Positions 1 to 7,804 of a stretch of DNA of 64,000 nucleotides are shown here, piece by piece. A program made the translations under genes and the position numbers. Where the stretch lies: the NCBI RefSeq assembly GCF_004571135.1, contig NZ_SPSB01000002.1, positions 744,001-808,000 on the forward strand, in the 5' to 3' direction. The stretch is from Algoriphagus kandeliae. GTDB taxonomy: Bacteria; Bacteroidota; Bacteroidia; Cytophagales; Cyclobacteriaceae. Under the pieces are notes generated by a model, which saw only the letters and a program-made list of their open reading frames with translations, was not told the DNA's origin and ran no database searches. Numbering within the stretch: the stretch's first letter is position 1; the number at the start of each line of letters is the position of its first letter.

Positions 1-587
1 CTCCAATTCTCTACATTTTGGTAGTGATTTTCATTATCACAGCGGTATCCAATGGGGCGAATATCACTGATGGAATAGATGGGCTCGCAGCCGGAACTTC
101 GGCAATCATTGGTCTGACCATCGCCATTTTTGCTTACCTCAGCGGTAATGCCATTTTCTCTCAATACCTGAATATCATGTATATCCCCAACTCAGGGGAG
201 CTGGTGATTTTTGCATCTGCCTTTATTGGAGCATGTATTGGATTCCTTTGGTACAATGCCTATCCGGCCCAGGTTTTTATGGGAGATACAGGGTCCTTGA
301 TGTTGGGTGGGGCGATTGCGGTCATGGCCTTGACACTTCGAAAAGAACTTTTGATTCCGATCATGTGCGGGATTTTCGTGATCGAAAATCTTAGCGTGGT
401 TTTGCAGGTCAGCTACTTCAAATACACAAAAAAGAAATTTGGGGAAGGGCGTCGGATTTTCTTGATGTCTCCTTTGCACCATCATTATCAAAAGAAAAAT
501 ATTCCTGAGGCAAAAATCGTCACCCGTTTTTGGATTGTGGGGATTTTACTGGCAGTCATTACACTAGCAACCTTGAAATTGAGATAA
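1..587 (+). CDS. mraY: Phospho-MurNAc-pentapeptide transferase, C-terminal part
   Basis: MraY transfers phospho-MurNAc-pentapeptide from its UDP carrier to undecaprenyl phosphate in the inner membrane, giving lipid I. The gene enters from the left edge; the frame is open from base 3, so about 195 C-terminal residues of a roughly 400-residue protein are present. Visible family motifs are [12 protein letters not shown] close to the edge, [11 protein letters not shown], and LHHHYQKK in the last third, among several hydrophobic membrane segments. The stop lies 3 bp before murD, as expected in a dcw operon. The first ATG/GTG inside the window is not the real start. Identification is very secure from motifs and neighbours. 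Confidence 0.97.
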   Translation, partial: PILYILVVIFIITAVSNGANITDGIDGLAAGTSAIIGLTIAIFAYLSGNAIFSQYLNIMYIPNSGELVIFASAFIGACIGFLWYNAYPAQVFMGDTGSLMLGGAIAVMALTLRKELLIPIMCGIFVIENLSVVLQVSYFKYTKKKFGEGRRIFLMSPLHHHYQKKNIPEAKIVTRFWIVGILLAVITLATLKLR

Positions 588-590
588 ACC

Positions 591-1940
591 TTGAAAAACG
601 TAGCCATCATAGGAGCAGGAGAAAGTGGATTGGGAGCAGCATTGCTAGCCCAGCGGATAGGCTATGGGGTATTCGTAAGTGATGCTGGTCAGATTAGTGC
701 GGATCGTAAGCAAAGGCTTATTGATGCGGGAATTGAATTTGAAGAGGGCCATCATTCAGAAGAAAGGATTCTTGATGTGGATTTGATTGTCAAGAGTCCA
801 GGAATTTCTTTCCAAGTGCCTATTATTCAAAAAGCACTTGATAAGGGTTTGGCAGTAGTGGATGAATTGGAGTTGGCGCACCATTTTTCAAATGGAAAAG
901 TCATTGCGATCACAGGAACAAATGGTAAAACTACGACTACCTTATTGACTTACCATTTGCTAAAAGAAGCAGGTCTAAATGTAGGTCTAGCGGGTAATGT
1001 TGGTCATAGTTGGGCTGCTCAATTATTGGAGTCGGATAAAGATTGGTGGGTGATTGAAACTAGCAGTTTTCAAATTGACGGTTTCCAGACATTCCATCCT
1101 CATATCGCTATGCTGACCAATATTACCCCGGATCACCTGGATCGATATGAGTACAAAATCGATAATTACGTTGCTTCTAAATTCCGATTGTTCATCAATC
1201 AGAAGAAGCAGGACTATGCGCTATTCCTAAACGAAGATTCGCTAAGCCAAAAAGGATTGGCTTCTTCGAAAATCCGAGCTAAGAAGGTTTTTATTTCTCT
1301 AAATGAAAAAGATGCTAGCAGCTTCTTGGATGGAGAGATGCTTCATATCGGAATTGGGGATGAGCCGATTCAAATTTCCAAGGAACTACTTCCGATTCAA
1401 GGGAAGCATAATGTTCTCAATGCACTTTTTGCTATTTCTGCAGCTCGATTGGCAGGATTAAGTCAGGAGGAAATTGAAAAGGGTATCAAGACTTTCCAAA
1501 ATGCTCCTCATCGCATGGAAAAAGTGTCCGAACTAGATGGTGTAGTCTATGTGAATGATAGTAAGGGTACCAATGTGGAAGCGACTGCTTATGCACTGGA
1601 AAGCTATCCTTCGGGAATTATCTGGATAGCAGGAGGTGTGGACAAAGGAAATGATTATTCCTCCATTCTCCCATTAATCCAAGGAAGGGTAAAAGCCTTG
1701 ATTTGCCTTGGAAAGGATAATCAAAAGCTTCTAAAAGCATTTAACGGAGTCATTCCTGTCATTCGGGAAACTCAAAATATTCAGGAAGCAATCGCATGGG
1801 GAAGGGAATTGTCCCAGCCTGGAGATGTGGTATTGCTTTCGCCTGCCTGTGCCAGTTTTGATCTTTTCAAAAACTATGAGGACCGAGGCAATCAGTTTAG
1901 AGAGGGAGTGTTGAACCTTAAAATGAAAATCAGCGCATGA
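591..1940 (+). CDS. murD: UDP-N-acetylmuramoyl-L-alanine--D-glutamate ligase
   Basis: MurD adds D-glutamate to UDP-MurNAc-L-Ala in the cytoplasm, using ATP. The protein has 449 residues, normal for the family. It shows an N-terminal Rossmann-type UDP-binding domain (NVAIIGAGESG at residues 3-13), the ATP-binding loop GTNGKTTT at 109-116, the central Mur ligase region (TNITPDHLDRYE) and a C-terminal ligase domain with HRMEKV and NDSKGTN. The start codon is TTG, placed 3 bp after mraY; no ATG nearby would keep the Rossmann strand. The stop overlaps the ftsW start in an ATGA, indicating translational coupling. Confidence 0.97.
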   Translation: MKNVAIIGAGESGLGAALLAQRIGYGVFVSDAGQISADRKQRLIDAGIEFEEGHHSEERILDVDLIVKSPGISFQVPIIQKALDKGLAVVDELELAHHFSNGKVIAITGTNGKTTTTLLTYHLLKEAGLNVGLAGNVGHSWAAQLLESDKDWWVIETSSFQIDGFQTFHPHIAMLTNITPDHLDRYEYKIDNYVASKFRLFINQKKQDYALFLNEDSLSQKGLASSKIRAKKVFISLNEKDASSFLDGEMLHIGIGDEPIQISKELLPIQGKHNVLNALFAISAARLAGLSQEEIEKGIKTFQNAPHRMEKVSELDGVVYVNDSKGTNVEATAYALESYPSGIIWIAGGVDKGNDYSSILPLIQGRVKALICLGKDNQKLLKAFNGVIPVIRETQNIQEAIAWGRELSQPGDVVLLSPACASFDLFKNYEDRGNQFREGVLNLKMKISA

Positions 1941-3112
1941 GCCAATTTAAGTCATGGATCGATGAGCATTTCAAGGGAGATCCCATCATTTGGGGGATCG
2001 TGATACTGCTATCTCTATTCAGTATTCTGGTAGTGTATTCTGCCACTGGCTCTTTGGCATATAAATATGCGGGAGGAAATACCGAGTTGTATTTGGTAAG
2101 ACATTCTGTTTTGGTATTTGTCTCCTTGGCAGTGATGTGGTTAGCCCACAAGGTGCCTTATAGAAATTACGCCCTCTATGCAAGGCTAGCGATGTACTTG
2201 TCCATGCCTTTGCTTTTGATCACGTATTTGTTTGGTTCCAATATTAATGAAGCAAATCGCTGGTTAACTATTCCGGTGATTAACCAAGCCTTCCAGCCTT
2301 CTGATTTGGCCAAGTTGGCTTTGATAGCTGCCTTGGCGGCTATGTTGGCGAGACGTCAGAATAATATCACAGACTTCAAAAGCACCTTTTTGCCTATCAT
2401 CATTGCGATAGGAATTATCTGCGCTTTGATCGGTCTGGCGAATATGTCTACAGCCATCTTGTTACTTTCTACCTGCCTCTTGATCATGTTTATCGGTCGG
2501 GTGCCCCTCAAATACCTGATGATAGTAGTGATGGTAGGTGTATTAGGCCTGACATCAGCCATTTTCTTGGGACAACGCGGTGAGACTTTTAAATCCCGAA
2601 TTCAGGACTTTGTGGAGTCATCAACTGATGAATCCAAGATTCCTTTCCAGGCAGAACAATCATATATCGCTATTGCTACAGGAGGGATTACGGGGAAAGG
2701 TCCTGGAAATTCCGAGCAACGAAATTCATTACCTCACCCTTATTCCGATTTTATCTATGCCATCATCATTGAGGAATATGGAATGGTGGGAGGAATGTCG
2801 GTGCTGTTTCTCTACCTAGCCTTGCTCTATCGAGGAATGCGCATCGTAGCCAATTCTAATAAAGCATTTGGAGGACTACTCTCTGCAGGATTGAGCTTTG
2901 CCTTGGTGATTCAAGCATTGGTGAATATGGCTGTAGCCGTCGGCCTAGGTCCTATCACAGGATTGCCATTGCCTCTTCTGAGTATGGGAGGGACTTCCTT
3001 GGTATTTACAGGGATTTCTTTAGGGATTATTCTTTCGGTGAGCCGTGGTGATCATCAGGATGAAATGCAGACTGGAAGCGCCATGAATAGACCAAAACTT
3101 AAAACTGCTTAA
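1937..3112 (+). CDS. ftsW: Septal peptidoglycan glycosyltransferase FtsW (SEDS family)
   Basis: FtsW is the SEDS-family polymerase that makes glycan strands at the division septum with a partner class B PBP. The 391-residue protein has about ten hydrophobic segments. It carries QPSDLAKLAL near residue 120 and, in the second half, the GPGNSEQRNSLP and HPYSDFIYAIIIEEYG region typical of SEDS proteins. A short charged cytoplasmic tail ends the protein. Its position between murD and murG argues for FtsW rather than RodA. It overlaps murD by 4 bp (ATGA) and is followed by a 29-bp gap before the annotated murG ATG. Confidence 0.95.
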   Translation: MSQFKSWIDEHFKGDPIIWGIVILLSLFSILVVYSATGSLAYKYAGGNTELYLVRHSVLVFVSLAVMWLAHKVPYRNYALYARLAMYLSMPLLLITYLFGSNINEANRWLTIPVINQAFQPSDLAKLALIAALAAMLARRQNNITDFKSTFLPIIIAIGIICALIGLANMSTAILLLSTCLLIMFIGRVPLKYLMIVVMVGVLGLTSAIFLGQRGETFKSRIQDFVESSTDESKIPFQAEQSYIAIATGGITGKGPGNSEQRNSLPHPYSDFIYAIIIEEYGMVGGMSVLFLYLALLYRGMRIVANSNKAFGGLLSAGLSFALVIQALVNMAVAVGLGPITGLPLPLLSMGGTSLVFTGISLGIILSVSRGDHQDEMQTGSAMNRPKLKTA

Positions 3113-3141
3113 CCATTAGTACTACACCTACATATCGCCTG

Positions 3142-4224
3142 ATGATCAGTGGAGGAGGAACCGGAGGTCATATCTATCCGGCCATCGCCATTGCTAATGC
3201 CTGGATGGAAAAACATCCAGACAGTGAGGTGCTTTTTGTGGGTGCTTTGGGGAAAATGGAAATGCAAAAAGTGCCAGAAGCTGGCTATAAAATTATTGGA
3301 CTTCCTGTAGCAGGTCTACAGCGAAAATTTACATTGGCAAACCTTAGTTTCCCAATCAAATTGTTGAAAAGCTTAAGTCAAGCAAAACGAATCGTAAAGG
3401 AATTTGATCCTCAGGTAGTAGTAGGAGTGGGAGGCTATGCAAGTGGTCCGGTACTCTATGCTGCTCAAGGGAAGAAAATACCAACGCTTATTCAGGAACA
3501 GAATTCTTATGCAGGCCTGACCAATAAAATTCTTTCCAAAAAAGCGAGAAGAATCTGTGTGGCCTATCCAGGAATGGAGAAGTTTTTCCCAGCAGACCGC
3601 ATAGTCAATACTGGTAATCCGGTAAGGAAAGACTTATTGAATTTGGAAGGAAAGCGGGAAAAGGCTTTAGACCATTTTGGGTTGGATAGCAATCGTAAAA
3701 CCGTCTTGGTTCTTGGTGGATCCCTAGGAGCCCGAACATTAAATCAGGGAGTCCTCAGGGAGATGGAGGAGTTTGAAAAAGATGGATACCAAGTTCTTTG
3801 GCAGTGCGGTAAATTTTATTTCCAAGAAATGGCTGATCGTACTGAGCAGTCCGGATTGAAGCATATTCATGTGCGGGAATTTATCCGGGAAATGGATTTG
3901 GCCTATGCCGCTGCTGATGTGATTATTTCCCGTGCAGGCGCTTTGTCTGTATCTGAGCTTTCGCTGGTTGGAAAACCTGTGATTTTTATTCCTTCACCCA
4001 ATGTGGCTGAAGACCATCAAACCAAAAATGCGATGGCTTATGTGATGCATCATGCGGCAGTTTTGCTAAAGGATGTCGAAGCCATTGGGAATTTGAAGAA
4101 GGAGGTTGATCAGATTTTGAATAATCCTGACTTGGCAGAAAGCCTAGGTGAAAACATTAAGAAGTTGGCAAAACCACATGCCACAGAAACAATAGTAAAT
4201 GAAATCGAAAAACTGGTAGCGTGA
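3142..4224 (+). CDS. murG: Undecaprenyldiphospho-muramoylpentapeptide GlcNAc transferase
   Basis: MurG adds GlcNAc from UDP-GlcNAc to lipid I, giving lipid II, on the inner face of the membrane. The GT-B fold is evident: an N-terminal glycine loop GGGTGGHIYPA, a second-domain loop GGSLGARTLNQG, and the UDP-binding stretch with SRAGALSVSELS and EDHQTKNA. From the ATG at 3142 the protein has 360 residues, but this start cuts into the first beta strand before the glycine loop. The in-frame codons upstream encode TTPTYRL back to an ATT at 3115, a plausible real start (see findings). The stop overlaps murC by 4 bp (GTGA). Confidence 0.95.
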   Translation: MISGGGTGGHIYPAIAIANAWMEKHPDSEVLFVGALGKMEMQKVPEAGYKIIGLPVAGLQRKFTLANLSFPIKLLKSLSQAKRIVKEFDPQVVVGVGGYASGPVLYAAQGKKIPTLIQEQNSYAGLTNKILSKKARRICVAYPGMEKFFPADRIVNTGNPVRKDLLNLEGKREKALDHFGLDSNRKTVLVLGGSLGARTLNQGVLREMEEFEKDGYQVLWQCGKFYFQEMADRTEQSGLKHIHVREFIREMDLAYAAADVIISRAGALSVSELSLVGKPVIFIPSPNVAEDHQTKNAMAYVMHHAAVLLKDVEAIGNLKKEVDQILNNPDLAESLGENIKKLAKPHATETIVNEIEKLVA

Positions 4225-5630
4225 AATTGGAAGGCATACATAGCGTCTATTTCCTAGGGATCGGAGGGATCGGCATGAGTGCCCTTGCTCGCTGGTTCCA
4301 TCAGGCTGGCTATGCAGTAGCCGGATATGACCGCACGCCTTCCCCTTTGACTGATGAATTATTCGAGGAAGGAATCAAAATCAGTTTTGAAGATCAAATT
4401 TCTGCAGTCCCTGAGAAATACATAAATGAAAAGAAGGGATTGCTGGTTGTTTGGACTCCAGCCATTCCAAAGGATTCTGTCCTGTACCAATTCTTCACCT
4501 CAGGTGGTTTTGCGATGAAAAAAAGGTCAGAGGTTTTAGGAATGATTACAGCTGATCATTATACCATTGCCGTGGCTGGAACCCACGGAAAAACTACAAC
4601 CTCATCTCTAATTGCTCATTTGCTGAAATCAGCTGGTAAGCCGGTAACAGCGTTTTTGGGAGGGATTACCCAAAACTACCAGAGCAATCTGATTTTAAAT
4701 ACTACAAAAGAAGCTACCATCATGGTGGTAGAGGCTGATGAGTTTGATCGGTCATTCTTGAGACTTCATCCGGATGTGGAGGTAGTGACAAGTGCCGACC
4801 CTGATCATTTGGATATTTATGGGGATGAAGAAACCATCTTAGAGGGATTCAGAGAATTCATCAAGCTTCTTCAGAAAAAAGGGAAACTCTTGATTCAGGA
4901 AAAGGCTGCCGCTAAAATCGGAACTGAAAATCTTCCTCAAAAAGGAGTGAAAATTTATGGGCTTCGGTCAGCAACCGGAATTCATGCTGAAAATGTGCAG
5001 GCAAGACCAGGTTCTTTTGCCTTTGATTATGAAGATGGAAAGGTCCAAATCAAGAATTTGGAATTGTTTATTCCAGGTTTTCATAATGTAGAAAATGCGC
5101 TTTCTGCTATTGCTATAGCTTTGGATCATGGTCTCTCTCCAATGGAAATCAAAGCTGGTTTGGCCTCTTTCCGAGGAGTGAAAAGACGATTTGAAATATT
5201 GGTTCAGGAGGGTGGAAAAGTATATATCGACGATTACGCTCACCATCCTGAAGAGATTAGAGCTTGTCTGAGTTCGGTGCGTGCAATGTATCCAGGTAAG
5301 AAATTGACCGTGGTATTTCAACCACATCTTTTCTCCAGGACAAGGGATTTTGCCGAAGGATTTTCAGAAAGCCTTTCCCTCGCCGATCAGGTGCTTTTAT
5401 TGGATATCTACCCTGCTCGAGAATTACCGATTCCGGGAGTAAGTTCTGAGATGCTTTTTGATGATATCCACACTGCGGATAAAAAGATTGCTTCGAAGGA
5501 AAAGGTATTCGAGGTATTGGAAGAGTGGAATCCTGAGCTCTTGGTAACCATGGGAGCCGGAGATATCGATAGGCTTGTACCAAAAGTGAAAGACTGGATG
5601 CGTTCACGATTAAAACCTGAGTTGCTATGA
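4221..5630 (+). CDS. murC: UDP-N-acetylmuramate--L-alanine ligase
   Basis: MurC starts the peptide stem by joining L-alanine to UDP-MurNAc in the cytoplasm with ATP. The 469-residue protein has the N-terminal nucleotide-sugar domain (YFLGIGGIGMSALA at about 10-23), the ATP loop GTHGKTTTS at 120-128, the catalytic-domain motifs EADEFDRSF and DPDHLDIYGD, and a C-terminal domain with DDYAHHPEEI and FQPHLFSRT. The start is GTG, overlapping the murG stop (GTGA), and the stop overlaps ftsQ (ATGA). All hallmark residues of an active ligase appear to be present. Confidence 0.97.
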   Translation: MKLEGIHSVYFLGIGGIGMSALARWFHQAGYAVAGYDRTPSPLTDELFEEGIKISFEDQISAVPEKYINEKKGLLVVWTPAIPKDSVLYQFFTSGGFAMKKRSEVLGMITADHYTIAVAGTHGKTTTSSLIAHLLKSAGKPVTAFLGGITQNYQSNLILNTTKEATIMVVEADEFDRSFLRLHPDVEVVTSADPDHLDIYGDEETILEGFREFIKLLQKKGKLLIQEKAAAKIGTENLPQKGVKIYGLRSATGIHAENVQARPGSFAFDYEDGKVQIKNLELFIPGFHNVENALSAIAIALDHGLSPMEIKAGLASFRGVKRRFEILVQEGGKVYIDDYAHHPEEIRACLSSVRAMYPGKKLTVVFQPHLFSRTRDFAEGFSESLSLADQVLLLDIYPARELPIPGVSSEMLFDDIHTADKKIASKEKVFEVLEEWNPELLVTMGAGDIDRLVPKVKDWMRSRLKPELL

Positions 5631-6385
5631 AAAAGACGCGGATTCGAAAGTTTATCGGCTTCTTAATTCTGAGCGTGATTTTGCTTGGGTTTATTGGCTT
5701 TGTCGAAAAGCAAAGTCAATACAAAACCTACCAAGGATTGGAGGTGCAGATTCAAGGAGTTAGTGGTCTGTACTTCGTGGATTCGAAAGAGATCGAATCC
5801 CTGGTTCAGGAAGGTTTCCCGAATCTAAAGGCAGGAATGATGCTGGAAGAAGTGCCTTTGAAAGAGATCGAAGATAGACTGAAAGGACATCCTTTTGTGA
5901 AAAACGCGGATGCAAGTCTGGGTCAAAAGGGAATTCTTCAGCTATGGATTGAGCAACATCAACCCATTGCACGAATTGCTAGGCCTCTTGCCGCTGACGC
6001 CTATATCACTACGGAAGGGAAAATCATTCCAACCTCTCCTAGTTACACCAGTCGTGTCCTGATTCTACATGGACCACAATTGGAGAAGTTGTTGGATCAG
6101 GGTGAGGTCATGACCGAAATGCCCGAATTGATGGATTTGATCACCTTCATTAATGGGGATGAGTTTTGGAAAGCTCAAATCACTGAAGTAGAAGTGAATA
6201 GCAAAACAGATATCCGCCTTTATCAGCAAGTGGGAAGACAGGTGATTGAGCTGGGAGATGCCGGGAATCTGGCTGATAAGTTTGAGCGGATCCAGATTTT
6301 CTACAGTGAGATTTTGCCAAGAAAAGGGTGGGATGCCTATGAGAGAGTCAGTGTGAAATTTAAAGAACAAATAGTCTGTGAATAA
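5627..6385 (+). CDS. ftsQ: Cell division protein FtsQ
   Basis: FtsQ is a single-pass divisome protein that recruits later division factors. The 252-residue protein starts with a basic cytoplasmic tail (MKKTRIRKF), then one membrane helix at about residues 9-26. A POTRA-like region follows (about 35-110, with GLYFVDSKEIESLV and HPFVKNADASL), then a beta-rich periplasmic domain. Sequence conservation in FtsQ is low, so the call rests mainly on topology, the POTRA-like segment and its position between murC and ftsA. It overlaps murC by 4 bp. Confidence 0.9.
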   Translation: MKKTRIRKFIGFLILSVILLGFIGFVEKQSQYKTYQGLEVQIQGVSGLYFVDSKEIESLVQEGFPNLKAGMMLEEVPLKEIEDRLKGHPFVKNADASLGQKGILQLWIEQHQPIARIARPLAADAYITTEGKIIPTSPSYTSRVLILHGPQLEKLLDQGEVMTEMPELMDLITFINGDEFWKAQITEVEVNSKTDIRLYQQVGRQVIELGDAGNLADKFERIQIFYSEILPRKGWDAYERVSVKFKEQIVCE

Positions 6386-6395
6386 TAGCTTGGGT

Positions 6396-7706
6396 ATGGA
6401 AAATGAAAAATTAATCGTCGGACTGGATATCGGTACCACAAAGATTTGTGCTATCGTCGGTCGCAAAAATGAGTATGGAAAGCTCGAAGTGCTCGGAATG
6501 GGCAAAGCTGTCTCTGATGGCGTAGAGCGTGGAGTTGTCACCAACATTGACAAAACCGTTCATGCTATCGAAAAGGCTGTTGAAGAAGCATCCGACATGG
6601 CTGAGGTAGAAATTGCCGAAGTGATCGTCGGGATTGCCGGGCAACACATCCAAAGTAAGATTCAAAGTGGCAGCATCATGCGACAGCCCACTGAAGATGA
6701 AATTACAGTGGAGGATGTTCGTCGACTTTCTTCCGAAATGGAAAATATCCTTGTGCCTCCGGGAAATAAAATTATCCATGTCATGCCACAGGATTACACC
6801 GTGGATTATGAAGGTGGGATCAAGGATCCGGTGGGTATGTCAGGTACTCGCCTGGAAGCAGATTTTCACATCATTACTGCACAAACCACAGCTATCAACA
6901 ACATCAACCGATGTGTTCGCAGAGCCAATCTTTCATCCAAGCAATTGATATTAGAGCCTTTAGCGAGTTCGCTTGCAGTACTCAGCGATGAGGAAAAGGA
7001 AGCAGGGGTTTGTTTGGTGGATATCGGTGGTGGAACCACAGACGTTGCCATTTTTTACGAAAATATCATTCGACATACAGCCGTGATTCCTTTGGGTGGA
7101 AATATCATCACCAAAGACATTAAAGAAGGGTGCATGGTGATGCAAAACCAAGCGGAGTTGCTGAAGACCCGATTTGGAAAAGCTATTGCTGAAGAGGCTA
7201 ATCCTAATGAGATCGTTTCCATACCCGGTCTCAGAAATCGGCCTCCAAAGGAAATTTCGATCCGAAATCTTGCCTCTATCATCCAAGCTAGAATGGAAGA
7301 GATTATCGAGATCGTCCAAAACGAAATCATGCAAAGCGGATACTACAAAAAGCTAGCAGGTGGAATTGTCATAACCGGAGGTGGATCCCAGCTTCAGTTT
7401 GTAGCGCAGCTATTTGAATACATGACTGGCTTGGATACCCGAATCGGTCATCCTAATGAGCATTTGGGCAAAACAGTCATTGAAGAAGTGAAGAGCCCAA
7501 TGTATGCAACGTCAGTAGGGTTGGTTTTGGCCGGCTTCAAATCACTGGATGATCGCGAAGAACTCTACAATCAGCGGATTGCAAATGCTGGAGGGACGAC
7601 CAAAACAATCAAAAAAGAATTTAATGCAAAAGATATTTTCCGAAACATCGGTGAAAAGCTGAAAAGCATCATTCACGATGATATAGGAGACGATAGTAAT
7701 TACTAG
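6396..7706 (+). CDS. ftsA: Cell division protein FtsA (actin-like membrane tether of FtsZ)
   Basis: FtsA is an actin-fold ATPase that anchors FtsZ to the membrane. The phosphate-1 loop GLDIGTTKICAIVG lies at the N-terminus, followed by the SHS2/1C insertion (residues about 85-165), the phosphate-2 loop DIGGGTTDVAIF and the adenosine loop VITGGGSQLQ. The C-terminus (DIFRNIGEKLKSII) could form the amphipathic membrane-targeting helix. The ATG at 6396 gives 436 residues and a start 10 bp past the ftsQ stop. An in-frame GTG at 6378, overlapping ftsQ, would add six residues; the ATG fits homologues as I remember them. A strong hairpin follows the stop. Confidence 0.95.
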   Translation: MENEKLIVGLDIGTTKICAIVGRKNEYGKLEVLGMGKAVSDGVERGVVTNIDKTVHAIEKAVEEASDMAEVEIAEVIVGIAGQHIQSKIQSGSIMRQPTEDEITVEDVRRLSSEMENILVPPGNKIIHVMPQDYTVDYEGGIKDPVGMSGTRLEADFHIITAQTTAINNINRCVRRANLSSKQLILEPLASSLAVLSDEEKEAGVCLVDIGGGTTDVAIFYENIIRHTAVIPLGGNIITKDIKEGCMVMQNQAELLKTRFGKAIAEEANPNEIVSIPGLRNRPPKEISIRNLASIIQARMEEIIEIVQNEIMQSGYYKKLAGGIVITGGGSQLQFVAQLFEYMTGLDTRIGHPNEHLGKTVIEEVKSPMYATSVGLVLAGFKSLDDREELYNQRIANAGGTTKTIKKEFNAKDIFRNIGEKLKSIIHDDIGDDSNY

Positions 7707-7719
7707 GGCTTATGATTGG

Positions 7720-7752
7720 GGGGAGATCAAGGATTCTGTCCTTGATTTCCCC
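7720..7752 (+). promoter_or_regulatory. Hairpin between ftsA and ftsZ
   Basis: Two 14-nt arms, GGGGAGATCAAGGA (7720-7733) and TCCTTGATTTCCCC (7739-7752), pair with a single G-T wobble in RNA and a 5-nt loop TTCTG. No T-run follows, so it is not a classical intrinsic terminator. It lies 13 bp after the ftsA stop and about 50 bp before ftsZ, suggesting an RNA processing or stabilising site, or a pause element that sets ftsZ apart from the upstream operon. The function is inferred. Confidence 0.6.
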
Positions 7753-7804
7753 GATTAAAACTCAATTAACAATAGAAAATAACTAGTTCACCAATTCAAT
7801 AAAT

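Noticed and set aside
7720-7752. Intrinsic terminator after ftsA
   Set aside because: The stem is strong but no T-run follows on either strand, so it is listed as a hairpin of unknown role.
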